Below, one piece after another: positions 40,999 through 50,977 of a stretch of DNA of 64,000 bases. Every line of letters begins with the position of its first letter. Positions within the stretch are counted from its first letter, which is position 1. The DNA is taken from assembly GCA_947632005.1 (NCBI GenBank), contig CANRNU010000010.1, positions 1-64,000 on the forward strand. Reading direction: 5' to 3'. Source of the stretch: an uncultured Oscillospiraceae bacterium (lineage in GTDB: Bacteria; Bacillota; Clostridia; Oscillospirales; Oscillospiraceae). The notes below the pieces were generated by a model that made no database searches, was not told the DNA's origin, and saw only the letters and a program-made list of their open reading frames with translations. The position numbers were made by a program, and so were the translations under genes.

Positions 40999-41331
40999 TT
41001 ATAACAGCTCCTCCAGCCGGGCCAGGATGTCCCGGCTCTTCTCGTTGTCCGGCAGAAGCCCGGTCAGCTCCGCCCGGATGGCGGCGATCTCCTCCCGGCG
41101 CTCCAGGTGCCGGCCCACCAGGCCGGTCTTTGCCTCGTATTCCCCCAGGGCGGCTTCCGCCCGGTGCAGGATGTCCCACACCCCCTGGCGGCTCAGCCCC
41201 TCCTGCTCGGCGATCTCGGACAGGGACAGGTCCTCGTTCCAGTGCAGCTCACAGGCAAGCCGCTGCTTTTCCGTCAGCAGCTCGCCGTAAAAGTCCAGCA
41301 GCAGGGACCGGTCCAACGGATTCGTCTCCAT
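40999..41331 (-). CDS. ylxM: YlxM/p13-like HTH protein (SRP-associated)
   Basis: LLLDFYGELLTEKQRLACELHWNEDLSLSEIAEQEGLSRQGVWDILHRAE; adjacent to ffh. Confidence 0.93.
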   Translation of the reverse strand: METNPLDRSLLLDFYGELLTEKQRLACELHWNEDLSLSEIAEQEGLSRQGVWDILHRAEAALGEYEAKTGLVGRHLERREEIAAIRAELTGLLPDNEKSRDILARLEELL

Positions 41332-41440
41332 CCCGCCGCCTCCCGGTGTCAAGGTTTTTGCTTTACAGCCTGCCCATCATACACCAGTTCTCCGGCGGTG
41401 TCAAGTATATTCTCCCGGCGGCGCGGGAAAAATCCCAGGT

Positions 41441-44400
41441 ATGGAAAAGATACACATCGAACGCCTGGCCGGATGGGGCGAACGAGCGGCCAGGAGCATC
41501 CCCATCAAAGGAACGATATCCGGCAAGCGTGCGGCCGGAAGACTGGGGCGGGCCATGGAGATGGTCTCGGCCAAGGGCCGGGATGAAAAGCAGCCGGCGT
41601 GGTTCGCGGACAACGAGTATCTGGCCCGGCGGGAGACGGACATTGCCGCTTCCGCCCTGCGGGCCGGAGGCCGTCTGCGGAAGGGCCCGGACGGGGCGGC
41701 GCTGGTGACCCTGTGCCGGAGCCTTGTGGAGGCGGGACCTGTGACGGAGGAGCGCATTGAGGCGTTCCTCACCGGGGCCCGCCGGGCCGCGGAGCTCCCC
41801 GAGACCGAGGCGGCGCTGGCGGGGGCTGCCCTGCGGGCGGCGCTGGTGGAGGCGCTGGCCGAGCCGGACGTGGATACGGCCCGGGCGGCGGAGCTGTTCA
41901 CCGGCCTCCGGACCCTGGCGGACATGGACCTGACCCGGGCCCTGGAGCGGTCAGACCCGGTGGACGCGCTGTTCCGGCAGGACAAGATATATCCCCTGAT
42001 GGACGAGACGAGCCGCGCCCTGTACCGGGCGCGGAACCAGCGTCTTGCCAAAAAACAGGGGGTCTCCGCCCTGGCGTCGGCCCAGGGGGCCATGGAGAGC
42101 GGCCTGCATGAGACGCTCTTTCCCCAGACCCGCCGCACCGGGGCCGGGTATATCGCCGCGCGTATATTTCTCCCGGCGGCGCTGGCAGTGCTGGCGGGCG
42201 CGGCGTCGGGCAGTCTGTGGACGGCGGTGCTGGCGCTGGTGCCCCTGTCGGAGCTTGTGCGGGTGGGACTGGATTCGGTCCTGCTGCGCCTGGTCCGGCC
42301 CCGGCGGCTGATGCGCCTGGCGCTGGAGGACGGCGTGGGCCATGAGGGCCGGACGGTGTGCGCCGTGTCGGCGCTGCTGACCGACGATGAGACCGGTCCC
42401 CGGCTGGCCCGGCGGCTGGAGGAGTACAAGCTGGCCAACCGGGACTGTGGGGAGGAGCTGCTGTTCGTGCTGCTGGCCGACCTGCCCGACGGGACGGAAT
42501 ATCCCCCCAGGGAGGCGTACCGGCTGGAGGCGGTGAAGGCAGTCATAGACGAACTCAACGGGACATACGGCGGGGGCTTTTATCTGGTGACCCGGGACCC
42601 GGCCTGGAACGGCGCCGATCGTATCTACGCCCCCTGGGAGCGGAAGCGGGGCGCCATCCTGGAGCTGGCCCGCCTGGTCCAGGAGCGGCCCAATCGGCTC
42701 AAATGCCTGGCGGGAGACCCGGAATTTCTCCGGGCCCGGTATATCCTGTGCCTGGACGGGGACACCCGGCTGGTGCCGGGCGCTGCCCGGTCGCTGATCG
42801 GCGCGGCCATGCACCCGCTGAACGTGCCCCTGGTGGAAAAGGGCGTGGTGGTCAGGGGACACGGGGTGCTCCACCCCCGGATGGCGGTGGAGCTGGACCG
42901 GGCCATGGCCACGGATTTTGCCCGCATCTGGGCGGGCCAGGGGGGCACGGACCCCTATGGCGCCCCCACGGGAGAGCTGTTCACGGACCTGTTCGACCGG
43001 GGCGGATTTGCCGGCAAGGGCATCGTGGACGCGGCGGCATACCTGGCCTGTCTGGACGGCCGCTTCGACGACAACAGGGTCCTGAGCCACGACGCCCTGG
43101 AGGGAGCCTATCTCCGGGGCGCCTATGTGGGGGACGTGGAACTGACGGACGGCTGCCCGGTGACGGCGGCGGCCTGGTTCCGGCGTATCCACCGCTGGAC
43201 CCGGGGGGACTGGCAGAATCTTCCATGGCTTTTCAAAGAGGGACGGGACCTGGCGCTTCTGGAGCGGTTCCGGCTCTTCGACAGCCTGCGCCGGAGCCTG
43301 CTGGCTCCGGCGGCGCTGCTGGCCGTCGTGCTGGGCTTTTTCCTGAAAAGCTGCCGCTGGGGCGCGGCGGCGGTGCTGGTATGCCTGGGGGCGGAGGCGG
43401 TCCATGCGGCCTTCGCGGGACTGTTCGCCCGGACGGCGGACGCCCGGCTCCGGTGCCGGAGCGGGGTGCTTCGGGGCGCGGGCGGGGCGCTGACCCGGTT
43501 CTTCGCGCGGCTGATCTTCCTGCCCTGGGAGAGCTATACCTGTGCCTCCGCGGCGGTGACGGCCCTGTGGCGCATGGGCGTGAGCCACAAAAAGATGCTT
43601 CAGTGGGTCCCGGCTGCCCAGTCGGAGCTGGGGAAAAAACTGCCCGCGGCCATGTGGGCGTCTGTGAGCCTGGGCCTTGCCCTGGTGCTGCTGGCCCCGG
43701 GCCCGGCGGGGAAATCCACCGGGGTCATCTGGCTGGCTGCGCCGCTGTTCGCCTGGATATCCGGCCAGGAATCCCAGGCGAAAAATGACCTGACAGAGGG
43801 GGACCGGGCGTTCCTGCTCAAGGCGGCCAGAGCCGTCTGGAACTATTTTGAGACCTTTTGCACCCGCTCGGACCACTGGCTGCCCCCGGACAATTTCCAG
43901 GCCCAGCCCCCCAAGGGGATCGCCCACCGGACCAGTCCCACCAACATCGGCCTGGCCCTCACGTCGGCCCTGGCGGCCATAGAGCTGGACATCGTGCCGG
44001 AGAGCGACGGGGCCGCCCTGGCGGACCACATCCTCTCCACGGTGGAAAGGCTGGACAAGTGGAAGGGCCACCTTTACAACTGGTATGACACCCGCACCTG
44101 CGCGCCCCTGCAGCCGGCCTATGTGTCCACGGTGGACAGCGGGAACCTCTGTGCCGCGCTCATCTGCCTGGCGGGCGGCATGGCTGCCCATGGCCGGCCA
44201 GACATCGCCGAGCGGGCCCGGGCCCTGGCGGACGGGATAGACCTGGGGGCCCTGTACGATGAGGACAAGCGGCTTTTCCGCATCGGCATCGACCCGGCCT
44301 CGGAGGAGATGAGCCCGGGGCATTACGACCTGATGGCCTCCGAGGCGCGGCTCACCAGCTTTCTTGCCTGCGCCCGGGGGGAGGTGCCGGTGCGCCACTG

Positions 44401-47400
44401 GCAGAGCCTGAGCCGGGCGCGGCTTGCTCTGGACGGCTGGCGGGGCCTTGCCAGCTGGTCCGGGTCCATGTTTGAATATCTGATGCCGGAGCTGTTTTTG
44501 CCGGTCGTCCACGGGTCCATGCTTTGGGAGACGGCCCGGTTCTGTCTCTATGCCCAGCGAAAGCGGGGCGAGCGGGCCCGGGCCCCCTGGGGCAACTCCG
44601 AGAGCGCCTTCTTCTCCCTGGATGCGGGGATGGACTACCGCTACAAAGCCCACGGGACCGGCGCGCTGGCCCTGCGGCGGGATGTGGACGGGGAGCTGGT
44701 CGTCGCGCCCTATGCCAGCTTCCTGGCGCTGTGCGTGCACCCCAAGGCGGCGGTGGAGAATCTCCGCCGGCTGAAAAAGATGAGGATGTGGGGAGAATAT
44801 GGGTTCTATGAGGCCCTGGACATGACCCCGGGCCGGACGGGAAAGGACGGGGAGCCGGTGGCCTGCTTTATGAGCCACCACCTGGGCATGAGCCTGGGCG
44901 CCGTTGCCAACTGCCTGGCCGGGGGCGCACTGCGCCGGTATTTTATGGCGGACCCGGCGATGGCGGCCTTCCGGCCGCTGCTGGCCGAGCGGGTGCCTCT
45001 GGGCGGGGCGGTGCTGCGCCGGAGCCGCAGTCCCCTGACCCGTCCGCCGGAGAGCCGGAAGGATCTGCCGGTGTTCCAGTGGGAAGGGCCCGGCTGGGTG
45101 CCCTCCGCCCCGGCGTGGTTTCCCATGTCCAACGGCGTATATACGCTCCTGGCCTGCGACGACGGCCGGTGCTGGGCGAGGACGGACGGCCTTCTCATGT
45201 ACCGGCCAGAGGGCTTTGCCCTGGCCGTGGACGACATCCCTCTGACTCCCTCCCGGCAGGAGGCGGTCTTCTATCCCTGGAAGTACGAGAGCGGGATACT
45301 GACCTTCACCGGACGGCGCTCCGGCCGGGTGACCACGGCCTCCATGGCCGTGGCCAGCGGGGAGCGGGGAGAGCTGCGGCGGGTGACAGGCCCCAGCGGC
45401 GGGAAGCTCACGCTTCGCTTTGAGCCGGTGCTGGCCAAACAGAACGACTTCGCGGCCCATCCCGCCTTCTGGCGGCTGGGGCTGGAGGTCACGGCCCATC
45501 GGGGCGCGGTGCTGGTCCGGCGGCTGGCCCGAGGGGAGCTGCCGGAGGTGTGGCTGTGCCTGGCGGCCACGGTGGATCTGCGGGTCGTCTCCGGCGCGGG
45601 CTGGCAGATGCACGAGCCGGTGATGGTCACAGCCCGGCTGCCGGAGGGCGGCTGCGCCGCGCTGGCGCTGTGCTTCGGCGAGAGCCGGGAGGCGGCGGAG
45701 GCCGGGGCCCGGCGGGTCCTGACAGGGGCCTGTGCGGATATGGCCAGCTCCATGGCGTCGCTTCTTGGCCTGGCGGCGGACGGGATGCGCGCGGCCTTTG
45801 AGCTGGGCGCGGCGGTGTGCTCGCCCCGGGTGGAGGCCCGGCCCGGCTCCAGCCGGGAGGTCCTGTGGGAAAAGGGCCTGTCCGGGGATGTGCCCATCCT
45901 GTATGTGACCGCCGGAGAGGACCTGGACGCGGCCCGGCGGGCAGTCAAGCGTCATGCCCTGCTGGCCGCCTGCGGCGTGGAGTCCGACCTGGTGATATCC
46001 ACCGGGGAGGAGGGGGAGTACCTGCACCCGAAAAAGGACGTCCTGCGCCAATATCTGGACAAATACGGCCTGGGGCCTTTTGAGGGCGTCCGGGGCGGCG
46101 TGTGGTTTTTGGACGGGGAGGAGATCGCCGCGGCGTCCGTGACGGTCCGACCGGCGCCGGAACGGCGCTTTGCCAGTCTGCCCGCCCTGCGGCCGGCGCC
46201 CCGCCGTGGCCGGGAGGCGCCGGCGGCGGAATACCTTGCCGGCGGCGCGGTGCGCTATGCCACGCCGCCCCTGCCGCCCCGGGCCTGGTGCAACGTGATC
46301 ACCAACGGGAGCTTCGGGTACCTGGCCGCCGACTGCGGCACGGGCTTCATGTGGCTGGAGAACGCCCGGGAATGCCCGGTGGACCCCTGGCGCAACGACC
46401 CCATCGCCACAGCCGGCGGAGAGACCCTGGAGCTGGTGACGGCCCAGGGCCGCCGGAGCCTTTTCGCGGATGGGACCCGCTGCCGGGTCATCAACGGCTT
46501 CGGCTGGACCCGGTGGGAGCACGACGGGTGCAGCCTCACGGCCTTCGTGCCCTGCGGATACAGGGCACGGGTGATGCTCATCGAGGGCGGGGAGGATTCC
46601 TATATCGGCTGGCATCTGCCTCTGGCGCTCACCCCGAACGCCGCCGATGTGCCCTGTGTCATCACCGGCTGGACGGAGGACTGTCTCACGGCGGTCAACC
46701 CCCGGGGCTTTTATCCAAAGGAGGTGCTTCGGGCAGCATGCAGCCGCCGGCTGTCCGGATTCACCGGGGACGAGGCGGCGTGGCTGGCCGGGCGGATGGA
46801 CGGGAAGACCGGCGCCGGCCTGCGGCCCTGCTTCGGGGCGCTGTGGAAGGGCGGCGGCGTCAGCGTGCTGGCCTGCGGCTTTGAGAGCGCGGAGACCCTG
46901 AAGACCCTGGCGGACCCGGATCGGGCGGCCCGGGAGCTCCTGAAGGTCCGGGACGGCTGGCGGACCACCCTGGGGCGGGTCCATGTACGCACACCGGATG
47001 AGGATCTGAATAGAATGATGAACGGCTGGGCCGCTTATCAGGCCCTGGCCTGCCGGGTCATGGGCCGGACCAGCATGTATCAGAGCGGCGGGGCCTACGG
47101 CTTCCGGGACCAGCTCCAGGATGTGATCAATCTTCTCATCCTGGCCCCGGGCCGGGCCAAAAGACACATCCTGACCTGCTGTGCAAGGCAGTTCCAGCAG
47201 GGAGACGTGCTCCACTGGTGGCATGAGACGCCGGCTGGACCCAAGGGGGTGCGGACCCGCTGTTCGGACGACCTGCTGTGGCTGGTCTGGGCCCTGTGCG
47301 AGTACACGGAAAAGACCGGTGATACCGGCGTGTGCGCCGAGAAGGCCCCCTGGCTGACGGCGCCGCCACTGGCCCCGGAGGAGAAGGACCGGTACTTTGC

Positions 47401-48331
47401 CCCCGGACTGACCCGGGAGAAGAGCCCGGTGCTGGATCACGCCCGGAAGGCCGTGGACTGTGTGCTGCTCCGGGGCCCGGGGCCCCACGGTCTGCTGCTC
47501 ACCGGCGCCGGGGACTGGAACGACGGGATGGATAAGGTGGGCGGCGAGAGCCAGTGGCTGACCTGGTTTTTCGTCCACACGGTCCGGCGGTTCTCCGCTT
47601 TGCTGGAACGGCTGGGGGAGCTGGACGCGGGCCGGTATGCCGCGGCGGCGAAGAAATATGCCGCGGCGGCGGAGCGGAGCTGGAACGGCAGCTGGTACCT
47701 GCGAGGCTGGTGGGCGGACGGCGCGCCCCTCGGGGCGGCAGGCGCCCCCGCCTGCGCCATCGACTCCATCGCCCAGAGCTGGGCCGCTTTCAGCGGCACA
47801 GCGGATAAAAACCGGGTCCGCACGGCCCTGCGGGCCGCCGCAGACCACCTCTATGACCGGGCCCACGGCGTGGTGAAACTGTTCACGCCGCCCTTTGGCG
47901 ATGGCGGCCGGGACCCGGGATATATCCGTGCCTGCGGCCCCGGCTTCCGGGAAAACGGCGGCCAGTATACCCATGGGGCCCTGTGGCTGGCCTCGGCACT
48001 GCTGCAGGAGGGCATGACGGACCTGGGGACCAATTTGCTTCTGGACCTGATGCCGGCCCGGCACCCCCGGGAGGTGTGGGGCGCGGAGCCATGGGTGCTG
48101 GCGGCAGATGTGTCCGCCAACCCGGACCGGTACGGCCAGGCCAACTGGAGCTGGTACACCGGCGCGGCCGGATGGTTTTTCCGGATCGTGCTGGAGGACC
48201 TGCTGGGCATCCGGATGGAAAACGGCCGGCTCACCGCCGCGCCCCGGCTGCCGGCCGGATGGGACGGCTATGAGGTGGAGATCTGCTCCCGGCGCATCAT
48301 CGTGAAGGACGGAAAGGCCCGCATCCTGTGA
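41441..48331 (+). CDS. Cyclic beta-1,2-glucan synthase-like protein (GT84-like, glucoamylase-like and GH94-like modules)
   Basis: 2296 aa; DGDTRLVPGAARSLIGAAMHPLN, TM block, LPPDNFQAQPPKGIAHRTSPTNIGLALTSALAA, C-terminal GDWNDGMDKVG GH94-type motif. Confidence 0.85.
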   Translation: MEKIHIERLAGWGERAARSIPIKGTISGKRAAGRLGRAMEMVSAKGRDEKQPAWFADNEYLARRETDIAASALRAGGRLRKGPDGAALVTLCRSLVEAGPVTEERIEAFLTGARRAAELPETEAALAGAALRAALVEALAEPDVDTARAAELFTGLRTLADMDLTRALERSDPVDALFRQDKIYPLMDETSRALYRARNQRLAKKQGVSALASAQGAMESGLHETLFPQTRRTGAGYIAARIFLPAALAVLAGAASGSLWTAVLALVPLSELVRVGLDSVLLRLVRPRRLMRLALEDGVGHEGRTVCAVSALLTDDETGPRLARRLEEYKLANRDCGEELLFVLLADLPDGTEYPPREAYRLEAVKAVIDELNGTYGGGFYLVTRDPAWNGADRIYAPWERKRGAILELARLVQERPNRLKCLAGDPEFLRARYILCLDGDTRLVPGAARSLIGAAMHPLNVPLVEKGVVVRGHGVLHPRMAVELDRAMATDFARIWAGQGGTDPYGAPTGELFTDLFDRGGFAGKGIVDAAAYLACLDGRFDDNRVLSHDALEGAYLRGAYVGDVELTDGCPVTAAAWFRRIHRWTRGDWQNLPWLFKEGRDLALLERFRLFDSLRRSLLAPAALLAVVLGFFLKSCRWGAAAVLVCLGAEAVHAAFAGLFARTADARLRCRSGVLRGAGGALTRFFARLIFLPWESYTCASAAVTALWRMGVSHKKMLQWVPAAQSELGKKLPAAMWASVSLGLALVLLAPGPAGKSTGVIWLAAPLFAWISGQESQAKNDLTEGDRAFLLKAARAVWNYFETFCTRSDHWLPPDNFQAQPPKGIAHRTSPTNIGLALTSALAAIELDIVPESDGAALADHILSTVERLDKWKGHLYNWYDTRTCAPLQPAYVSTVDSGNLCAALICLAGGMAAHGRPDIAERARALADGIDLGALYDEDKRLFRIGIDPASEEMSPGHYDLMASEARLTSFLACARGEVPVRHWQSLSRARLALDGWRGLASWSGSMFEYLMPELFLPVVHGSMLWETARFCLYAQRKRGERARAPWGNSESAFFSLDAGMDYRYKAHGTGALALRRDVDGELVVAPYASFLALCVHPKAAVENLRRLKKMRMWGEYGFYEALDMTPGRTGKDGEPVACFMSHHLGMSLGAVANCLAGGALRRYFMADPAMAAFRPLLAERVPLGGAVLRRSRSPLTRPPESRKDLPVFQWEGPGWVPSAPAWFPMSNGVYTLLACDDGRCWARTDGLLMYRPEGFALAVDDIPLTPSRQEAVFYPWKYESGILTFTGRRSGRVTTASMAVASGERGELRRVTGPSGGKLTLRFEPVLAKQNDFAAHPAFWRLGLEVTAHRGAVLVRRLARGELPEVWLCLAATVDLRVVSGAGWQMHEPVMVTARLPEGGCAALALCFGESREAAEAGARRVLTGACADMASSMASLLGLAADGMRAAFELGAAVCSPRVEARPGSSREVLWEKGLSGDVPILYVTAGEDLDAARRAVKRHALLAACGVESDLVISTGEEGEYLHPKKDVLRQYLDKYGLGPFEGVRGGVWFLDGEEIAAASVTVRPAPERRFASLPALRPAPRRGREAPAAEYLAGGAVRYATPPLPPRAWCNVITNGSFGYLAADCGTGFMWLENARECPVDPWRNDPIATAGGETLELVTAQGRRSLFADGTRCRVINGFGWTRWEHDGCSLTAFVPCGYRARVMLIEGGEDSYIGWHLPLALTPNAADVPCVITGWTEDCLTAVNPRGFYPKEVLRAACSRRLSGFTGDEAAWLAGRMDGKTGAGLRPCFGALWKGGGVSVLACGFESAETLKTLADPDRAARELLKVRDGWRTTLGRVHVRTPDEDLNRMMNGWAAYQALACRVMGRTSMYQSGGAYGFRDQLQDVINLLILAPGRAKRHILTCCARQFQQGDVLHWWHETPAGPKGVRTRCSDDLLWLVWALCEYTEKTGDTGVCAEKAPWLTAPPLAPEEKDRYFAPGLTREKSPVLDHARKAVDCVLLRGPGPHGLLLTGAGDWNDGMDKVGGESQWLTWFFVHTVRRFSALLERLGELDAGRYAAAAKKYAAAAERSWNGSWYLRGWWADGAPLGAAGAPACAIDSIAQSWAAFSGTADKNRVRTALRAAADHLYDRAHGVVKLFTPPFGDGGRDPGYIRACGPGFRENGGQYTHGALWLASALLQEGMTDLGTNLLLDLMPARHPREVWGAEPWVLAADVSANPDRYGQANWSWYTGAAGWFFRIVLEDLLGIRMENGRLTAAPRLPAGWDGYEVEICSRRIIVKDGKARIL

Positions 48332-48340
48332 AATTGCCAT

Positions 48341-48368
48341 TTTCAAATCCTATCAGGTGTGCTATAAT
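48341..48368 (+). promoter_or_regulatory. Extended -10 promoter upstream of yfmF
   Basis: TTTCAA-N16-TATAAT with TGC preceding TATAAT. Confidence 0.6.
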
Positions 48369-48411
48369 ATAACCTAGAAAAATATACCAAATATGATGGT
48401 AGGTGAGGGCC

Positions 48412-49710
48412 ATGCGCGAGACGCGCCGAGAGATACTGCCGGGTGTGTATATGACTTGTCTGACCACGGGCAAATTCAAGACCGGACTGCTGAGCGTCAA
48501 TCTGCTGACCCGGCTCAGCCGGGAGACGGCGGCGAAGAACACCCTGATCCCCAGCGTGCTGCGCCGGGGGACGGTGGGAAGCCCGGACATGGCGGCGCTG
48601 GCGGCCCGGCTGGACAGCCTGTACGGCGCGCGGATCGAGCCGGTGGCCCGGAAAAAGGGCGAGATACAGTGCGTGGGCTTCTGGGCCGATTTTGTGGATG
48701 AAGCGTGGCTGCCCCAGGGCGAGCGCCTTTTGGAGCAGGTCGCGGCGCTGATGGGGGAGATGCTTTTGGCCCCCAACACCCGGGGCGGGCTGCTCCGGCC
48801 GGAATATGTGGACGGGGAGAAGGAAAAGCTCCTGGAGGACATCCGGGCCCGGGTCAACGACAAGATCTCCTATAGCCGGTACCGGCTCACGGAGCTCATG
48901 TGCGCGGCGGAGGACTACGCGGTGGATGTGCTGGGCACCGAGGAGGAGGCCCGATCCATCGGCTATGTGGCCCTGACCCGCCACTACAAGGCGCTGCTGG
49001 CCGCCTCTCCCATCGAGGTGTTTTACTGCGGCACCGCGGACCCGGACCGGGTGGAGCGGGCGGTACAGGACGCTTTGGCTACCCTGCCCCGGGGGGAACT
49101 GGATACGGACCTGGGCACGGACATCCGCATGAACACAGTGGAGGCGGAGCCCCGGGTATTCGTGGAGGACATGGACGTGGCCCAGGGAAAGCTGGCCATC
49201 GGCTACCGGCTGGGCCAGGCCATGGAGGACCCGGACATGGCGGCGCTGCGGACGATGAACGCGGTATTTGGCGCCGGGGTCAGCTCCAAGCTGTTCGTGC
49301 ATGTGCGGGAAAAGCTCAGCCTGTGTTACTTTGCCAGCTCCGCCGTCGACCTCATGAAGGGCGTCATGGCGGTGGTCAGCGGCATCGAGGTGAAGGACTA
49401 TGACCGGGCCCTGGAGGAGATCGGCCGGCAGCTGCAGGCCGTGAAGGACGGGGACATCACCGACGGGGAGCTGTCCTCCGCCAAGGCGGGGCTGGTGAAC
49501 GACCTTCTGAGCACGGCTGACAGCGCCGGGGCGCTGGAGAGCTTCTGGCTGGGACAGAATCTGCTGGGCCTGGAGTATGGCCCGGAGGAGCTGGCCGCCC
49601 TGGTAGAGGATGTGACGGCGGAGGACGTGGTGAAGGCCGCTGCCGGCGTCGAGTGCGACATGGTGTATTTTCTCCGGGGAAGTGAGGAGGACGGGAATGC
49701 ACAGGATTGA
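48412..49710 (+). CDS. yfmF: M16 family protein YfmF-like (no HxxEH visible)
   Basis: MRETRREILPGVYMTCLTTGKFKTGLLSVNLLTRLSRETAAKNTL..., M16 fold without zinc motif, paired with YfmH. Confidence 0.88.
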   Translation: MRETRREILPGVYMTCLTTGKFKTGLLSVNLLTRLSRETAAKNTLIPSVLRRGTVGSPDMAALAARLDSLYGARIEPVARKKGEIQCVGFWADFVDEAWLPQGERLLEQVAALMGEMLLAPNTRGGLLRPEYVDGEKEKLLEDIRARVNDKISYSRYRLTELMCAAEDYAVDVLGTEEEARSIGYVALTRHYKALLAASPIEVFYCGTADPDRVERAVQDALATLPRGELDTDLGTDIRMNTVEAEPRVFVEDMDVAQGKLAIGYRLGQAMEDPDMAALRTMNAVFGAGVSSKLFVHVREKLSLCYFASSAVDLMKGVMAVVSGIEVKDYDRALEEIGRQLQAVKDGDITDGELSSAKAGLVNDLLSTADSAGALESFWLGQNLLGLEYGPEELAALVEDVTAEDVVKAAAGVECDMVYFLRGSEEDGNAQD

Positions 49711-50977
49711 TTACCCCGCGGTGGGGGAGACCCTGTACGAGGGCAGGCTGGCAAACGGACTGCCGGTCTTCGTGGTGCCCAAGCCGGGCTATCGGAAGGC
49801 CTTTGCCGCCTTCGTCACCAACTACGGCAGCGCGGACCGGCGCTTTACCCTGGGCGGGGAGAGGAAGGATACCCCCGCCGGGGTGGCCCACTACCTGGAG
49901 CACAAGATGTTCGATATGCCGGAGGGCAGCGCCCTGATGGCCATGGACGCGGCGGGCGCCAATGCCAACGCCTTCACCTCTGAGGCCATGACGGCCTATT
50001 ATTTCAGCTGTACCCGGAATTTCGATGAGGACCTGCGCACCCTGCTGCGCTTCGTCTCCACGCCCTGGTACACCCAGGAGAGCGTGGACAAGGAGCGGGG
50101 CATCATCTCCCAGGAGATACGTATGTATGAGGACGACCCGGACGACCAGGTATACATGGAGCTGATGCGGCTCCTGTTCGCGGAAAATCCCCTCCGGGAC
50201 GATGTGGCGGGCACGGTGGAGTCCATCCGGGAGATCACGCCCCAGGTGCTCTATGACTGCCACAAGGTCTTTTACCATCCCTCCAATATGGCCCTGTGCG
50301 TGGTAGGGGATGCGGACCCGGAGGCGGTGGAGCGGGCGGCAGAAGAGCTGCTGACAAAAGAGAGCGCCCCCCTGCCCGGCCGGGATTACGGCCCGGCGGA
50401 GAGCCTGGAGCCGGTGAAGGCCCGCTCGGAGCGGGTCATGGAGGTCTCCGCACCGGTGTTTTTGGGCGGCTTTAAGCTGGGGCACGCATCCACAGGCCCG
50501 GAGGCGCAGAGGGAACGCCTGACCGCGGGACTGGCCCTGCGGTGTCTGTATGGCAGAAGTTCTCCTGTCTACCTGGACCTGTACGGGAAGGGGCTTCTCA
50601 ACGCCACCTTCGGCTGCAGTGCCGACTATGCCGCGGGAGAGGGCTTCGTGGTCTTCGGCGGGGAGTCCAGGGACCCGGACGCTGCCGTGGAGGCGCTGCT
50701 GGCCGGAGCGGAGAGTGTGGCCCGGGAGGGGTTTGACCGGTCCCTGTTCCAGCGGCAGAAGAAGGCCGCCTACGGCGGACAGCTTCGGGCGCTGGGGGAC
50801 TTCCGGAGCCTGGGCATCAGCCTGGCGGAGGGATGCTTTGCCGGATACCAGCCCCTGGACAGCTTTGAGGCGCTGGAGGCCATCACCTGTGACGACGCCT
50901 CCGCCTGGGTCCGGGACCATGTGGCCGCCGGCCGCACCGCCCTGTCCATCATCCGCCCAAAGGAGGCAGACGCCTGA
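49697..50977 (+). CDS. yfmH: M16 family metallopeptidase YfmH-like
   Basis: AHYLEHKMF (HxxEH) inverted zinc motif; overlaps yfmF. Confidence 0.93.
   Translation: MHRIDYPAVGETLYEGRLANGLPVFVVPKPGYRKAFAAFVTNYGSADRRFTLGGERKDTPAGVAHYLEHKMFDMPEGSALMAMDAAGANANAFTSEAMTAYYFSCTRNFDEDLRTLLRFVSTPWYTQESVDKERGIISQEIRMYEDDPDDQVYMELMRLLFAENPLRDDVAGTVESIREITPQVLYDCHKVFYHPSNMALCVVGDADPEAVERAAEELLTKESAPLPGRDYGPAESLEPVKARSERVMEVSAPVFLGGFKLGHASTGPEAQRERLTAGLALRCLYGRSSPVYLDLYGKGLLNATFGCSADYAAGEGFVVFGGESRDPDAAVEALLAGAESVAREGFDRSLFQRQKKAAYGGQLRALGDFRSLGISLAEGCFAGYQPLDSFEALEAITCDDASAWVRDHVAAGRTALSIIRPKEADA

Noticed and set aside
41951-48346. 2131-aa ORF antisense to the glucan-synthase-like gene
   Set aside because: High-GC mirror ORF; Gly/Arg/Pro/His-rich without domain signatures, while the + strand has clear catalytic motifs.
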